DNA from: Halopenitus persicus | GTDB lineage: Archaea; Halobacteriota; Halobacteria; Halobacteriales; Haloferacaceae | Length of the DNA stretch: 64,000 nucleotides | Assembly: GCF_900107205.1 (NCBI RefSeq) | Contig: NZ_FNPC01000004.1 | Span: forward strand, 310,001-374,000 | Reading direction: 5' to 3' | In this document: piece by piece, positions 25,178-32,507 of the stretch | How positions within the stretch are numbered: position 1 is the first letter of the stretch | How the letters are laid out: every line of letters begins with the position of its first letter | Program-made: the position numbers and the translations under genes | Notes under the pieces: model-generated | The model's database searches: none | What the model was told of the DNA's origin: nothing | The model's input: the letters and a program-made list of their open reading frames with translations, nothing else

Positions 25178-27760
25178 TCACGATCCTGCAGCAACGGCGA
25201 CCTGCGTTCCGTTTTCCACTGCCACGTTCGAGACCTGCACTGACTGGTTCCCGACCGTGTATTCTCCCGGATACGCCACCCGGATCGTGTACGTCCCGTT
25301 CTCGTTCGCCGTACCTCGCCGTGTATACGCGAACTCCTCCTCGAACGTCGTTACGGTCGTGTTCGCGCGAACCGTCGCCCCTGGCTCTCCCTGCCCGACG
25401 ATCGACGCACCCGGAACCGGCCGGAACACCTTGACGCCCCCACGATCGGCCACGTGAACGAGCCGGAAGTGCCCCGACCCGTTTGCGGCCGACGTCGCGC
25501 TCCCGTGCTCCTCGAACAGCTGCGCGTAGGTCGTTCGCGGGTTCGCGTCGACCTCCAGTCGTTCGATCGCGATGTATCCGACCCGCCCCGAGAACCGGTT
25601 ATAACTGCCGTCCGGGTTCGTGCTGTTTACGAACGGTTGGTAGTTGTTCCGCGCATACCCATACCCACTCCCGCCACCACTCACCTGGTAGTTGTACATC
25701 CGCGCCCGCCCCCAGTTGCTCAACACGTAGTTCGGTCCCTCACGCTCCTCCGCGTCCTCGTCGATCCACGCCGCCGCGTCCGCCTCCGCGTCGCTGATCG
25801 CCACGGTGTCCATCATTCCGGGCACCAGAAACAGGCTCAGGCTGCCGATCAGCATCACCGACAACGCGATCGTGCTCATCCGCCGGATCGTCATCGTCTC
25901 GGGCCACCAGGCGAACCGCGTCCGCCCGCTTTCCCCATCGCCATCCCCAACGTCGCGTTCCAACCGTCGCGTTCGCTCCGCCTCGTCCGACTTCCCGACG
26001 ATCGTCGGCGGCTCGACCAGCTCGACCTTCCCCAGCAGCCACATCATTCCGACCGCGGCGAACACCGCGGTCACCGCGGTCGCCTCCCCGGCGAAGCGGA
26101 TCTGGAAGACTGCGAACCCAAGCAGACTCGCTGCGTAACTCACGAGCACCAACCATTCGGGGCGATGCTCCTCGGCGCACCGCCACCCGACCCAGATCAG
26201 CGCCGGCAGCGCGAAGAAGAGGAACCATCCGAAGTGGTCCACCGACCCGAAGAAGTAGCCGAAATCGCCCGAGACCAGCGACCGCGTCTCGGCGATCCCC
26301 TCACGTCCTAATAGATGATCGATCACCCGTCCCCGCAACTGCTCGAAGTCCGCCGGCCGAAATCGCGCGAACCCCGCAAGCAGCGGCACCACGCTCGCCG
26401 CCGCGGCCCCGAGATGCACGCCCGGATGCAGGTCCAGCTTCTGGACCACGACCGCCGCGAGCACCACGAGCACGCCGCCTATCGCCACTAGTAGCGGCAT
26501 AAAGACCACCATCGACTCCTGCCAGCCGTACCGCGTGTGCAGCAGGAACGCCAGCCCGAACCCGATCGCCAGCGCCCCGATCACGGGCACCCCTGCCACA
26601 AGCGGACTCCGCTCGGTCCGAATGTCGGAGGCTGCCCGTAGCGTCACGGAGACGGCCAGCCCCACGAGCAGGATCGGGGACCCGCCCCACGAGTGGACCA
26701 TCGCCGCGATGACGACCCCCACGAGCCCCGTCACCGCGATCGTCGAGGGCGCGAGCAGGTACGACCGCCACGCCCCGACCTCGCGGCCCGAAAGCGACCG
26801 TGCGAGCCAGAGCACCCCCAGCACCGTCAGCGCCAGCCAGGCGTAGTCGATCGTGTGGTGGTCGATGAAGCCGATCCCCGAATACAGCGCGTGCCCCGGC
26901 AGCAGCGCGAACACCAGCACCGACGCCAGCGCCACGCGCTCGTCCCCGGTCGTCCAGACCGCGTACAGGTAGACGCAACCCCCCACGAGCAGCGCCGAGA
27001 CCACCGGGATCCACGCCACGATCCCCGCCGCGGCCTCGACCTCGCCGCCCCCGAACAGCTTCGTCGCCGCCCATCCGATCGTGTACGTCAGGGGATATGC
27101 AGTAATTCCTCCGCCCATAACCTCCGATAGCGTCTCAATCTCCAACCACCCGACGTCCGCCGCCACCAACCGCTCCGCCCCGTGCAGGAAGTGGTAGGGG
27201 TCGTTGCCCGGCAGGAAGACGCGCTCGCCCCGAAACACCTTCCCGATCGTCACGATCCGCATCAGGAACAGGTACGCGAAGACGGCCAGCAGGCCCGTGA
27301 GGAGGTCCCGATGCAGCCCCTCGGTGAGCCCGGCGACCCACCCCCGGAGCCGGGATCCGAGCGCGAGGTCGACGCCGTCCCGATCGCTGCCGACAGCTCC
27401 GCTTCCGCCAGTTCCGTTTCCGCCAGCACCGCCAGCATCGCTTCCGCCAGCACCGCCTGCACCCCCGCCCGCACCGCCACCGCCAGCGTCGCCCTCGCCG
27501 TTCCCGGCGCCGCCGCCCGCCGTGACCGCCTCGTGCGCCGCCCGAACCGCCTCGGGGTCGGCCACGCGATACCCCTCGCCCTCGCTCTCGACGATCCCCC
27601 GCGAGACGAGCTCGCCGAACGCCCCGGAGTCGGCCGCCAGGTCGTCGAACGTCCAGGGCGTTTCGGCCGCCGCGTCCGTCTCGATCGCGTCCGCGACCGC
27701 CTCGGCCAGTTCCGGTCGGTCCTCGAGGAGGCTACGCGTGGCCGCGTGCGGATCCGCCAT
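25178..27760 (-). CDS. aglB: Archaeal oligosaccharyltransferase AglB (STT3 family)
   Basis: About 860 residues from the ATG at 27760. An upstream frame to 27871 exists, but the TATA box at 27788 fits a leaderless 27760 start. Residues 1-80 form a small winged-helix-like domain, then a Gly/Ala-rich linker (about 81-121), about a dozen membrane helices, and a soluble C-terminal domain. Catalytic-type motifs are LPGNDPYHFLHG (first acidic motif in external loop 1) and GIGFIDHHTIDY (second DxD-like motif). The soluble domain has VLSNWGRARMYNYQ where other STT3 proteins carry WWDYG. The enzyme transfers lipid-linked glycan to Asn in N-X-S/T on the outer face; the adjacent glycan cluster is its expected supplier. 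Confidence 0.88.
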   Translation of the reverse strand: MADPHAATRSLLEDRPELAEAVADAIETDAAAETPWTFDDLAADSGAFGELVSRGIVESEGEGYRVADPEAVRAAHEAVTAGGGAGNGEGDAGGGGAGGGAGGAGGSDAGGAGGNGTGGSGAVGSDRDGVDLALGSRLRGWVAGLTEGLHRDLLTGLLAVFAYLFLMRIVTIGKVFRGERVFLPGNDPYHFLHGAERLVAADVGWLEIETLSEVMGGGITAYPLTYTIGWAATKLFGGGEVEAAAGIVAWIPVVSALLVGGCVYLYAVWTTGDERVALASVLVFALLPGHALYSGIGFIDHHTIDYAWLALTVLGVLWLARSLSGREVGAWRSYLLAPSTIAVTGLVGVVIAAMVHSWGGSPILLVGLAVSVTLRAASDIRTERSPLVAGVPVIGALAIGFGLAFLLHTRYGWQESMVVFMPLLVAIGGVLVVLAAVVVQKLDLHPGVHLGAAAASVVPLLAGFARFRPADFEQLRGRVIDHLLGREGIAETRSLVSGDFGYFFGSVDHFGWFLFFALPALIWVGWRCAEEHRPEWLVLVSYAASLLGFAVFQIRFAGEATAVTAVFAAVGMMWLLGKVELVEPPTIVGKSDEAERTRRLERDVGDGDGESGRTRFAWWPETMTIRRMSTIALSVMLIGSLSLFLVPGMMDTVAISDAEADAAAWIDEDAEEREGPNYVLSNWGRARMYNYQVSGGGSGYGYARNNYQPFVNSTNPDGSYNRFSGRVGYIAIERLEVDANPRTTYAQLFEEHGSATSAANGSGHFRLVHVADRGGVKVFRPVPGASIVGQGEPGATVRANTTVTTFEEEFAYTRRGTANENGTYTIRVAYPGEYTVGNQSVQVSNVAVENGTQVAVAAGS

Positions 27761-27787
27761 ATGTCTCAGACCGTGTGCCGGCGACCG

Positions 27788-27796
27788 CTTAAAAGG
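27788..27796 (-). promoter_or_regulatory. TATA box of aglB
   Basis: Read on the minus strand this is CCTTTTAAG. It lies 28-36 nt before the ATG at 27760, the normal spacing for a haloarchaeal TATA element giving a leaderless mRNA. It supports the shorter AglB start. Confidence 0.6.
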
Positions 27797-27971
27797 CGTT
27801 GGTCCCCGGCGACGTCGTGGTTGGAGGGAGTGGTTGGGATCGATCGTCATTGGGAATTGCCCGGCGGGCAAGCGGTCCGGGACGCGGAGCGTCTCGTCAT
27901 CACGGGAGACCGTGTCCTCCGTCCGACCCCGGGACGGTCGCCTTGATCGCCTGAAACATAAATTTTTTGAG

Positions 27972-27990
27972 TACTACCGAAAAAGTAGTA
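27972..27990. promoter_or_regulatory. Inverted-repeat operator upstream of wHTH gene
   Basis: TACTAC (27972-27977) and GTAGTA (27985-27990) form perfect 6-bp arms around a 7-bp AT-rich spacer. The site sits between a TATA-like ATAAATTTT (27959-27967) and the ATG at 27999, where a bound repressor would block transcription. Autorepression by the wHTH product is the simplest reading. Confidence 0.5.
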
Positions 27991-27998
27991 TTTATCAG

Positions 27999-28667
27999 AT
28001 GTACGAACTTCTGGATGAGACGGCGGCCCAGGTCATCCTCGCGACGGAGCCCGGCGACACCATCCAGCGCGTCGCGGACCGGCTGCACCGTCCCTACGAG
28101 ACGGTCCGTGGGGCCGTCGACCGGCTCGAAGACGGCGGGTTCCTCACGTACGATGACGGGCTGTCCGTCGTGGATGATCGCGTTCGCGAAGCCACCCGGG
28201 AGCTTCTCGCGGCGAGCGCGACCAGCAGTCCGCCGTCGATCGAGGACGCGTACCGGCTTCCGACGTTTGGCGAGTGGCCGTTCGCCTTCACGCGCATCGA
28301 CGCCGTCTACGTGTGGACGCGTGGCGGGTATCAGATCGGCCGGGACCCGGACGACTATCCCCTGTTCCTCGCCGTCCGGGATCGCGACCTCGCGGACTGG
28401 GAACGCTTTTTCGACGCCGTCGGAGTTCCGACCGCGTTCGATCGGCAGCCCCGGTCGGCGATCGACGGTCCTCTGCAGGTCGTCCTCGACGCTCGCGACA
28501 CGCTCGAGCGGGAGTGGGTCGACGGCTACCCGGTCCAGCCTCGGTCGGAGACGATCACCTATATGCGGTCCAACTACGCGCAGTTCCAGCCGGCACTCGA
28601 GATGCTCGACCGACTGGAGCCCGACATCGATCTGAACGTAACTTATCGTGAGGGGGACCGGGCCTGA
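27999..28667 (+). CDS. Winged-HTH protein, first gene of a two-gene accessory unit
   Basis: A 222-residue protein from ATG 27999; the much longer upstream frame is antisense to aglB. Residues 1-60 form a winged helix (DETAAQVILATEPGD, then VADRLHRPYETVRGAVDRLE). The C-terminal part, with FAFTRIDAVYVWTRGGYQIG, DYPLFLAVRDRDLADWERFF and PRSAIDGPLQVVLDARDTLE, is a distinct globular domain I cannot name with certainty. It resembles transcriptional regulators paired with small toxin-like genes in haloarchaea. Its stop overlaps the next ATG by one base (TGATG), so translation is coupled. A probable autoregulatory operator lies at 27972-27990. Confidence 0.65.
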   Translation: MYELLDETAAQVILATEPGDTIQRVADRLHRPYETVRGAVDRLEDGGFLTYDDGLSVVDDRVREATRELLAASATSSPPSIEDAYRLPTFGEWPFAFTRIDAVYVWTRGGYQIGRDPDDYPLFLAVRDRDLADWERFFDAVGVPTAFDRQPRSAIDGPLQVVLDARDTLEREWVDGYPVQPRSETITYMRSNYAQFQPALEMLDRLEPDIDLNVTYREGDRA

Positions 28668-28900
28668 TGGGCATCATTGGCCGAAGCGAGGCGCTCACGA
28701 CCAGTGACCTCCCGATGAACTACGAGGTCGGTGACGACTGGGTGGCCGGCCGCGATCCGGACACCACGTCGTACTGCTCGCCGTGGGTGGTTGGGACGAT
28801 CAAACACCGAGCAGTGGCGAACCCGCAAGGGCGGATCACCCGAGATTTCACGGACCGAATGGCTCGACGCTGCCGGGCATTTCTCGCTGATGACCCGTGA
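28667..28900 (+). CDS. Small protein coupled to wHTH gene, function unknown
   Basis: A 77-residue protein (MGIIGRSEALTTSDLPMNYE, later TIKHRAVANPQGRITRDF). It starts in a TGATG overlap with the wHTH gene, which strongly suggests a real partner. I do not recognise the family. It has no transmembrane segment or signal. Composition is typical of haloarchaeal coding DNA. It could be the effector or toxin of a regulator/effector pair, or the stump of a longer partner. It is convergent with the HVO_A0114-like gene 69 bp away. Confidence 0.5.
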   Translation: MGIIGRSEALTTSDLPMNYEVGDDWVAGRDPDTTSYCSPWVVGTIKHRAVANPQGRITRDFTDRMARRCRAFLADDP

Positions 28901-28969
28901 CTGATCCCTTTCGATCCGGTCCCGTTCGCGTCCGCGTGGGAACACTCGACCCGGCGAATCGTGCCCTCG

Positions 28970-29512
28970 TCAGGCGGGGGCGGCGTCGTCCGCCGAGCCG
29001 GGCGTGGAGATCTCGAGGCTGACCTCGATCGTCTCGTAGGGAACGAACGGGCGTTTCGCTCGCCCGTCCGGCTCGAAGTGCACGATGTCGTACTCGGCGA
29101 GGACCTGCAGATCGTCGTGAACCGTCTTCACGTCCCGATCGAGCCGGTCGGCCAGGCCACGAATGCTCTCGGGTTGCTCCGCCATCACGCTCCGCAGGAG
29201 CTCGACGCGGCGATCCGTGAGGAGCGCCCGGAGATCGCTCGGGTTCTGAAAGTTGATCACGTGCGGGACGGTTTCACCGGCCTCCCACCGTTCGAGCCGG
29301 TCGATCGCGTCGCGACGGTGATCCCGCTCGGGCTCCGACGTGATCCGAAGCACCGGCGGATACGCCTCGGGGTCGCGATCCGCGAGGAAGCCCGCCTCGG
29401 CGTCCGTCCCGGCGATCGCGTTCGCCGCGGCCGTATCCCTGACCTCGATCCCGTCGTCGTTGGTCTTGTCGTCGTTGGTCTTGTCGTCGTCGGTCTTGTC
29501 GTCGTTGGTCAT
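28970..29512 (-). CDS. HVO_A0114-like DNA-binding antitoxin of a TumE-type module
   Basis: A 180-residue protein. The N-terminus is an oddly repetitive DDKTNDDKT tract encoded by four 15-bp units (29452-29511). The centre has DPEAYPPVLRITSEPER, and the C-terminal wHTH is HVINFQNPSDLRALLTDRRV, then ESIRGLADRLDRDVKTVHDD with LQVLAEYDIVHFEPDGRAKR. This is the organisation of the HVO_A0114 family of putative DNA-binding proteins encoded beside TumE-type toxins. It overlaps the toxin-like gene by 4 bp and follows it, a toxin-first order. Likely roles are neutralising the partner and repressing the operon. Confidence 0.72.
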   Translation of the reverse strand: MTNDDKTDDDKTNDDKTNDDGIEVRDTAAANAIAGTDAEAGFLADRDPEAYPPVLRITSEPERDHRRDAIDRLERWEAGETVPHVINFQNPSDLRALLTDRRVELLRSVMAEQPESIRGLADRLDRDVKTVHDDLQVLAEYDIVHFEPDGRAKRPFVPYETIEVSLEISTPGSADDAAPA

Positions 29513-29823
29513 GGTGTCTCACCGCGGTCAGCGGTTCGTCGGTCGTCCACCTCGCGGTGGAACGCTCGAACGTGGTCGCTGAGACCGGTGTATTCGACGT
29601 CGAAGACGCCGTCCGGCGTATGGTAGTGGTGGCGACCCACGTCGGGGTGGTCCGGGAAGTTGTCGAACCGGAGCACCGTTCGACCCGCCGCAGTCATATA
29701 CTGGAACCGGTATTTCACTCCCTCCGGATAGTCCTCGCTTTCCGGGACGTCGGTCGCGACCATCTCGTACCGGGAGCCATCGTCGAACGTGTCCGAGTCC
29801 TCGTAGATGACCGTCGTCCCCAT
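29509..29823 (-). CDS. TumE/DUF6516-family putative toxin
   Basis: A 104-residue protein: MGTTVIYEDSDTFDDGSRYE, VKYRFQYMTAAGRTVLRFDN, FPDHPDVGRHHYHTPDGVFD. The LRFDN....H...HHYH pattern is the compact core of TumE/DUF6516 toxins. It is first in a two-gene unit with the HVO_A0114-like gene (4-bp overlap). Three overlapping inverted repeats sit directly before its ATG, as expected for an autoregulated toxin-antitoxin operon. Compared with the 166-residue protein at 23805-24305, the His-rich core is similar in layout but the ends differ. Activity is inferred from the family. Confidence 0.72.
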   Translation of the reverse strand: MGTTVIYEDSDTFDDGSRYEMVATDVPESEDYPEGVKYRFQYMTAAGRTVLRFDNFPDHPDVGRHHYHTPDGVFDVEYTGLSDHVRAFHREVDDRRTADRGETP

Positions 29824-29863
29824 CCAACACTGTTGGTGTACTTGACCAACGATAATAATCGTT
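29824..29863. promoter_or_regulatory. Cluster of inverted repeats in tumE-like promoter
   Basis: Three dyads occupy 40 bp before the ATG at 29823: CCAACA-C-TGTTGG (29824-29836), TTGGT-7-ACCAA (29833-29849) and AACGAT-AATA-ATCGTT (29848-29863). The last overlaps the probable TATA element (ATTATTAT on the minus strand). This is a credible binding array for the paired HTH antitoxin. Confidence 0.5.
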
Positions 29864-30106
29864 TCGCCCGACGGTCGTCCAGAACCTCCTCGAACTCGTC
29901 CCCGTTCGCCCGCAGGCCCACGAGGACGCGCTCCTGGCGGCGGCGGCGTTCATCGACGAGCACGGCCTCACGCCGTTCGACGCGGTCCACGCCGGGATCG
30001 CGCACGTCGCGGACGAGGGCGTCTGCTCGTCGGAACGCGACTACGACCTGGCGACTACGACCTGGTTGGTATCGACCGGACGCCCCTCGAGAGCTATCCG
30101 GAGTAG
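29862..30106 (+). pseudogene. VapC (PIN-domain) C-terminal remnant with 14-bp frameshifting duplication
   Basis: The plus strand encodes VVQNLLELVPVRPQAHEDAL, then AAAAFIDEHGLTPFDAVHAG and SSERDYDL, the C-terminal half of a PIN-domain toxin (conserved D in TPFDAVHA and the SSERDYD end). The N-terminal half with the first catalytic Asp is absent. The frame is then broken by an exact tandem copy of GCGACTACGACCTG (30037-30064). Deleting one copy restores VGIDRTPLESYPE and a TAG at 30104. The remnant starts inside the tumE promoter region, so the TumE module probably sits where the vapC N-terminus was. Confidence 0.7.
30037..30064 (+). repeat. Exact 14-bp tandem duplication inside vapC remnant
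   Basis: GCGACTACGACCTG occurs twice head-to-tail (30037-30050 and 30051-30064) without mismatch. The length is not a multiple of three, so it inactivates the reading frame. Perfect identity suggests a recent replication-slippage event. Confidence 0.85.
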
Positions 30107-30118
30107 CGGCCGCCGTTT

Positions 30119-30628
30119 TCACTCCTTTCCGGCCGCACCGACGCCCTCGCGCACCTTCACGGCCATCCCGGTCCCGAAGGCGCGCATCTCGGCGGCGGCC
30201 AGCTCGGCGCGCCCGACCCCAAGCAGCTCGTCGTCGGGCGTCACCACGAGCACCTCGTCGCCCGGCCGAACCGCGTCGTCGACTCCCTGCACGAACTTCG
30301 CGAACGCGTTCTTCCCCTCGCGCACGAAGGGTTCGCTCTCCTCCCCGACGGTCACGCGATACGCCGGGGGATCCAACGCCGCCGCGAGCCGCCGCCCGCC
30401 GGCGACCCCGAGGGTGAATCGGCCGTCGGTCCCGTAGGAGACGAGCCGCTCGCCCGCGTCGCCCCCCGAGGCGTCGACGTCGCCCGCCAGCACCTGCCGG
30501 GGTCGGCCCCCGCTCGACCGCCGGATCGAGTGGGGCTCCGCCGGCGGGAACAGCGCCGCCCCCGCGCCCGCGCCGAACTGGTAGTCCGCGACCACCCGCA
30601 GGTCGGCCAGTCCCGTCGTGTCGCTCAT
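30119..30628 (-). CDS. PUA-domain protein
   Basis: About 169 residues from the ATG at 30628 (MSDTTGLADLRVVADYQFGA); upstream frame to 30844 is not family-like. The N-terminal part (GAGAGAALFPPAEPHSIRRS) precedes a C-terminal PUA fold: YRVTVGEESEPFVREGKNAF, then AKFVQGVDDAVRPGDEVLVV, and LLGVGRAELAAAEM with GMAVKVREG. PUA domains bind RNA and often sit on tRNA or rRNA modification enzymes; here it is stand-alone, as in several archaeal PUA proteins of unknown role. Its 3' end lies 12 bp from the vapC remnant, marking the right border of the accessory patch. Confidence 0.72.
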   Translation of the reverse strand: MSDTTGLADLRVVADYQFGAGAGAALFPPAEPHSIRRSSGGRPRQVLAGDVDASGGDAGERLVSYGTDGRFTLGVAGGRRLAAALDPPAYRVTVGEESEPFVREGKNAFAKFVQGVDDAVRPGDEVLVVTPDDELLGVGRAELAAAEMRAFGTGMAVKVREGVGAAGKE

Positions 30629-30834
30629 ACGCTCCCGTCCGGCCCGCGTGAATAACAGTCGTCCGATCCGATGCGCCGATCGTCGCCCCCCGTGGCGGGG
30701 TCGGCTGCGGCCAGGTCGTCGCTCCCCTTCGGGCCGATTGCGACCCGGTCGTCGTCCCGGAAGCCGCGTTCGGGGCGAACCTTTACCGACCCGGCCGTCC
30801 AACCTCGGCGGGAGACGCCGGTCTCGAGGATCCG

Positions 30835-32229
30835 ATGCCACCACCCACGCCAGCTCCGGACGCTGCCGTCGACGAGCTCCGCGAGGCCCTCCGCGGCGCC
30901 GTCCTCGAACCCGGCGACGCGGGATACGACGCGGCGCGGCGGGTCTGGAACGCCAGGATCGACCACGAGCCCGACGTCATCGCCCGGCCGACGGGGACCG
31001 CGGACGTGCTCGCGGCGGTGACCGGCGCCCGCGAGCACGGCCTGTCGCTCTCGGCCAAGGGCGGCGGCCACCACGTCTCCGGAACGGCGGTCCCCGACGA
31101 GGGGCTGCTGCTGGACCTCGGGGAGATGGACGCGGTCGACGTCGATCCGGACCGGCGGATCGCCCGCGTCCAGGCCGGAGCGACGTGGGGCGACGTGGAC
31201 CACGAGACCCAGGCGTTCGGGCTGGCGGTTCCCGGCGGCCAGGACCCGAACATCGGCGTCGCCGGGCTGACGCTCGGCGGCGGCGTCGGCTGGCTCAGCC
31301 GCAAGTACGGGCTGACCTGCGACAACCTCCGGGCCGTCGAGCTCGTCACCGCCGACGGCGAGCGCGTCCGCGCGAGCGCGGACCGCCACCCGGAACTGTT
31401 CTGGGGGCTCCGCGGAGGCGGCGGCCGGTTCGGCGTCGTCACGTCCTTCGAGTATGATCTCCACGAGGTGGGCCCCGAGATCCTGGCCGGCTCGCTGGCG
31501 TACCCGGTCTCGGACGCGCCGGCCGTCGCCCGCCGGTATCGCGAGTTCGTGGCCGACGCGCCCCGGGAGGCCAACGCCCTGTTCGGGCTGATGGCGCTGC
31601 CGCCCGCCTCCCACTTTCCCGCGGACCGGCACGGCGACCGGGTGGCGATGCTCGTGGTCTGTTACGCCGGCCCGCCCGAGGAAGGACGACCGGTGCTCGA
31701 ACCGCTCCGGTCGTTCGGGGACCCGATCGCCGACTCGATCCGATCTCGACGGTACAAGCGGTTCCAGCGGGCGGGCGCGAGCCGCGGATCGATCCGCACG
31801 GCTCTCCGAAGCCAGCACCTCGAGACCGTGACCGACGAGGCGATCGGGACGCTCGTGCGGCACGGATCCGACGTGCCCGCCGACGGCGCGACCGTCTTCG
31901 TCTCGCCGCGCGGCGGCGCGGTGACCGATCCCGACCCCGACGCGACGGCCTACCCCCGCCGCGAGGACGCCTTCCACGTCCTGGTCGAGGCACGCTGGAC
32001 GGACCCGGCCGACGACGACGAGCACGTCGAGTGGGTCGAGTCGTTCCACGAGGCGCTCCGTCGCCACGCGACCGGCGACGTGGCGATGAACTTCCTTTCC
32101 GAGGACGACCCCGAGACGCGTCGCCGGGCCGCGTTCGGCGACGACTACGAGCGGCTCCGCCGGCTGCAACGCGAGTGGGATCCGGACGGACTGTTTCGGA
32201 TGACCCGGGGGATCGATCCGACCGACTGA
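30835..32229 (+). CDS. Bicovalent FAD-dependent oxidoreductase (BBE/berberine-bridge type)
   Basis: A 464-residue FAD-linked oxidase with both covalent attachment motifs: His79 in KGGGHHVSG (8-alpha-N1-histidyl) and Cys162 in YGLTCDNL (6-S-cysteinyl). The PP-loop region is AGLTLGGGVGWLSRK. The C-terminal BBE motif region is GDDYERLRRLQREWDP. Family members oxidise sugars, alkaloids or polyketides, transferring electrons to O2. No signal peptide is seen, so it is presumably cytoplasmic. Substrate is unknown; the flanking MFS transporter gene may handle it. Its stop codon lies inside a 17-bp tandem repeat. Confidence 0.85.
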   Translation: MPPPTPAPDAAVDELREALRGAVLEPGDAGYDAARRVWNARIDHEPDVIARPTGTADVLAAVTGAREHGLSLSAKGGGHHVSGTAVPDEGLLLDLGEMDAVDVDPDRRIARVQAGATWGDVDHETQAFGLAVPGGQDPNIGVAGLTLGGGVGWLSRKYGLTCDNLRAVELVTADGERVRASADRHPELFWGLRGGGGRFGVVTSFEYDLHEVGPEILAGSLAYPVSDAPAVARRYREFVADAPREANALFGLMALPPASHFPADRHGDRVAMLVVCYAGPPEEGRPVLEPLRSFGDPIADSIRSRRYKRFQRAGASRGSIRTALRSQHLETVTDEAIGTLVRHGSDVPADGATVFVSPRGGAVTDPDPDATAYPRREDAFHVLVEARWTDPADDDEHVEWVESFHEALRRHATGDVAMNFLSEDDPETRRRAAFGDDYERLRRLQREWDPDGLFRMTRGIDPTD

Positions 32230-32261
32230 TCGATCCGACCGACTGATCGATCCGTCCAACT
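32211..32261 (+). repeat. 17-bp tandem repeat across the stop of the FAD oxidoreductase
   Basis: GATCGATCCGACCGACT occurs at 32211-32227 and 32228-32244, with a third copy at 32245-32261 carrying two changes. The stop TGA of the oxidoreductase spans the first junction. Similar GATCGATCC-type words recur in the 34.6 kb repeat. Function unknown. Confidence 0.8.
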
Positions 32262-32507
32262 GCTCGAGACGGGAGCGACGAGACGCGCAGCCGCCACGCC
32301 GGCGACGAGCGGCCACGTTCCGCGACCCACCCCGGCGCGTTCGGCTTCGACGTGACGAGTTCCGGGCCGATGCGGTCGCCTTCGGGGGACGATACGACGA
32401 GTTCCGGATCCGGTGGGTTCATTGCCGGCGCTGGATTGGGTACGACCGATCGAACCGATGTCCGGCGTCCCCACACCAGCTCCCGCGGCCCTCGGAGGGC
32501 CGCAGCC

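Noticed and set aside
30625-32316. 563-codon minus-strand frame opposite the FAD oxidoreductase
   Set aside because: Composition is Arg/Gly/Val-rich shadow sequence; the plus-strand gene has both FAD linkage motifs.
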